Positions 4,150 through 5,092 of a stretch of 5,092 nt of DNA are shown piece after piece (position 1 is the stretch's first letter; each line of letters starts with the position of its first letter). The notes beneath the pieces were generated by a model. It did not search any database. It was not told the DNA's origin and saw only the letters and a list, made by a program, of their open reading frames with translations. Source of the stretch: Candidatus Amesbacteria bacterium (lineage in GTDB: Bacteria > Patescibacteriota > Microgenomatia > CAZETR01 > Amesbacteraceae); NCBI GenBank assembly GCA_030681075.1, contig JAUXUE010000086.1:1-5092 (forward strand). Direction: 5' to 3'. The translations under genes were made by a program, and so were the position numbers.

Positions 4150-5092
4150 ATCCACCATCGCCCACAAAGACAAATACCGGTTGGACAAATCTCTGTGGTT
4201 CGTCCGGTTCGTAATAAGCAAGGCTGATTTCGCGGACGACTACCTGACTACCTGCCGTTTTGGTTATTATTCCGCCTCCTGCCACCAGCTCGTCCCAAGC
4301 TTCCTCCGTAGTTTTTAGAGGATATGTAGCAAATTCACTGTCAATTATTTTACTATAATTATAGTTTGCAGAAATAATCTTCCTGGCTTGAAATTTCCCC
4401 GATCCTAAGGTGATATTGATAGGTGAATAATCACCAGATGTGACAAATGGGAGATTATCCCGATTTTGCCGGTAGAGATCGACTTTGGCAAAATTGGCTT
4501 CCGAGGCAGCTATGGAAGGAGTTAATTTTGGTGGATTGGCTGATAGGTAAGTAATTTTTGAATTAGTGTCGGGAATGTCAGATGGCAACAACCCCAGATT
4601 TTGGAAAAAATTTCGAGACTCACTGACTATCTGATCACGGGAAAGAGTAAAATTGGCTGTGTAAATTTCGGAGTCGTTGGTCCAATCAAACTCGTATTTA
4701 ATTTTATCTGAAATCAAATCTACAGTAAGAGTTGACGGATCGACAGGGTGAATAAATTTATAAATTCTGTCTGATTCGCGCTTGGGCTCTGCAGAAAAAC
4801 CAAGCGACCTGGCTTTGATTCGAGCTTTATCTAATGCCAAAATTCTGGATTTACTCGTCTCGACAAAATAGACTTTGCCGATTTTGTTAAGTACAGGGAG
4901 AGTATTGGTTTTTGTTTCCAGTTTGATCTGAGGCTTATATGCAATTGTTGGTAGTTCAAAGTTCAGAGTTGGGAGTTTGCCATAGCGGACGGTAGGAGGG
5001 GGTGGTGGAGGTGGTAGGAGTCTCAGGTATATTTGCTTAGCCAAGCGCCAGACAAAAGGAGTAATCATAACTGTGAGAACTACAATAATTCC
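4091..5092 (-). CDS. Membrane-anchored protein with polyproline linker, unknown function, partial at N-terminus
   Basis: Reading leftwards from the right edge, the frame is open through the edge, so the true start lies outside. An ATG at 5068-5066 is internal to a hydrophobic segment (GIIVVLTVMITPFVW) that begins at the edge and would be cut by starting there. The order is: transmembrane helix (residues 1 to about 17 of the visible part), basic stop (RLAKQIYLR), seven prolines in a row (27-33), then a long ectodomain of about 300 residues. The ectodomain has two helix-then-strand units with similar helices (ALDKARIKARSLGF and SESRNFFQNLGL) and a closing segment (SLAYYEPDEPQRFVQPVFVFVG, split here only for description) that recalls the YycI/YycH or PepSY-type fold. 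That resemblance is from pattern memory and weak. It is probably an extracytoplasmic, single-pass protein. It converges on the carboxypeptidase gene with a 59-bp overlap, and no terminator is seen between them. Confidence 0.8.
   Translation of the reverse strand, partial: GIIVVLTVMITPFVWRLAKQIYLRLLPPPPPPPTVRYGKLPTLNFELPTIAYKPQIKLETKTNTLPVLNKIGKVYFVETSKSRILALDKARIKARSLGFSAEPKRESDRIYKFIHPVDPSTLTVDLISDKIKYEFDWTNDSEIYTANFTLSRDQIVSESRNFFQNLGLLPSDIPDTNSKITYLSANPPKLTPSIAASEANFAKVDLYRQNRDNLPFVTSGDYSPINITLGSGKFQARKIISANYNYSKIIDSEFATYPLKTTEEAWDELVAGGGIITKTAGSQVVVREISLAYYEPDEPQRFVQPVFVFVGDGGFTALVQAVAPEYIDLSQPK

Noticed and set aside
5066..5068. ATG at 5068 as true start of the minus-strand membrane protein
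   Set aside because: The frame is open to the right edge and the preceding residues (GIIVVLTV) continue the same hydrophobic helix, and no SD lies before this ATG.
1..5092. tRNA, rRNA, CRISPR array, insertion sequence or phage attachment site
   Set aside because: No cloverleaf with a conserved T-arm, no rRNA-like stretch, no regularly spaced direct repeats and no transposase or terminal inverted repeats were seen.

Overview
The window looks like a piece of a small, AT-leaning bacterial genome, most plausibly a Candidate Phyla Radiation (Patescibacteria) member. The reasons are a short archaeal-type AspRS beside bacterial cell-wall genes, a DUF5678-like/retropepsin-like gene pair, an RSH (ppGpp) protein that stops right after its TGS domain, and tightly overlapping genes. 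This placement is inference; no rRNA or other marker is present to settle it.

Layout: (1) 1-303, + strand, is the 3' end of a RelA/SpoT homologue. (2) 300-506, - strand, is a 68-aa glycine-zipper-like hydrophobic small protein that meets the RSH gene tail to tail, both stops sharing one TTAA. (3) 507-701 is a divergent intergenic region with a hairpin that encloses the small gene's ribosome binding site, a T8 run, a short GC-rich palindrome, and an inverted repeat over a promoter-like sequence. (4) 702-1300, + strand, holds a two-gene unit: a 63-aa DUF5678-like protein, then 2 nt later a 134-aa retropepsin-like aspartic protease. (5) 1301-1432 is a leader whose terminator-like hairpin plus U-tract ends exactly at the aspS start codon and includes the only SD-like sequence. 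(6) 1433-4149, + strand, is an overlapping run of aspS, a YbaK-type aminoacyl-tRNA deacylase (41-nt overlap) and an S11 D-alanyl-D-alanine carboxypeptidase (38-nt overlap). (7) 4091 to the right edge, - strand, is a membrane-anchored protein with a seven-proline linker, overlapping the carboxypeptidase tail to tail by 59 bp.

How the parts relate: AspRS charges tRNA, and the YbaK-type protein probably clears a mischarged aminoacyl-tRNA, so these two form a translation-quality unit that seems co-transcribed with a peptidoglycan-trimming enzyme. The RSH protein links amino-acid supply to ppGpp, but it reads out of the left edge and is not in the same transcription unit. The DUF5678/retropepsin pair is the least understood part. 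Nothing here is a known mobile element, CRISPR array, tRNA or rRNA. The most interesting signals are the structured aspS leader and the compact protease module with its operator-like repeat.
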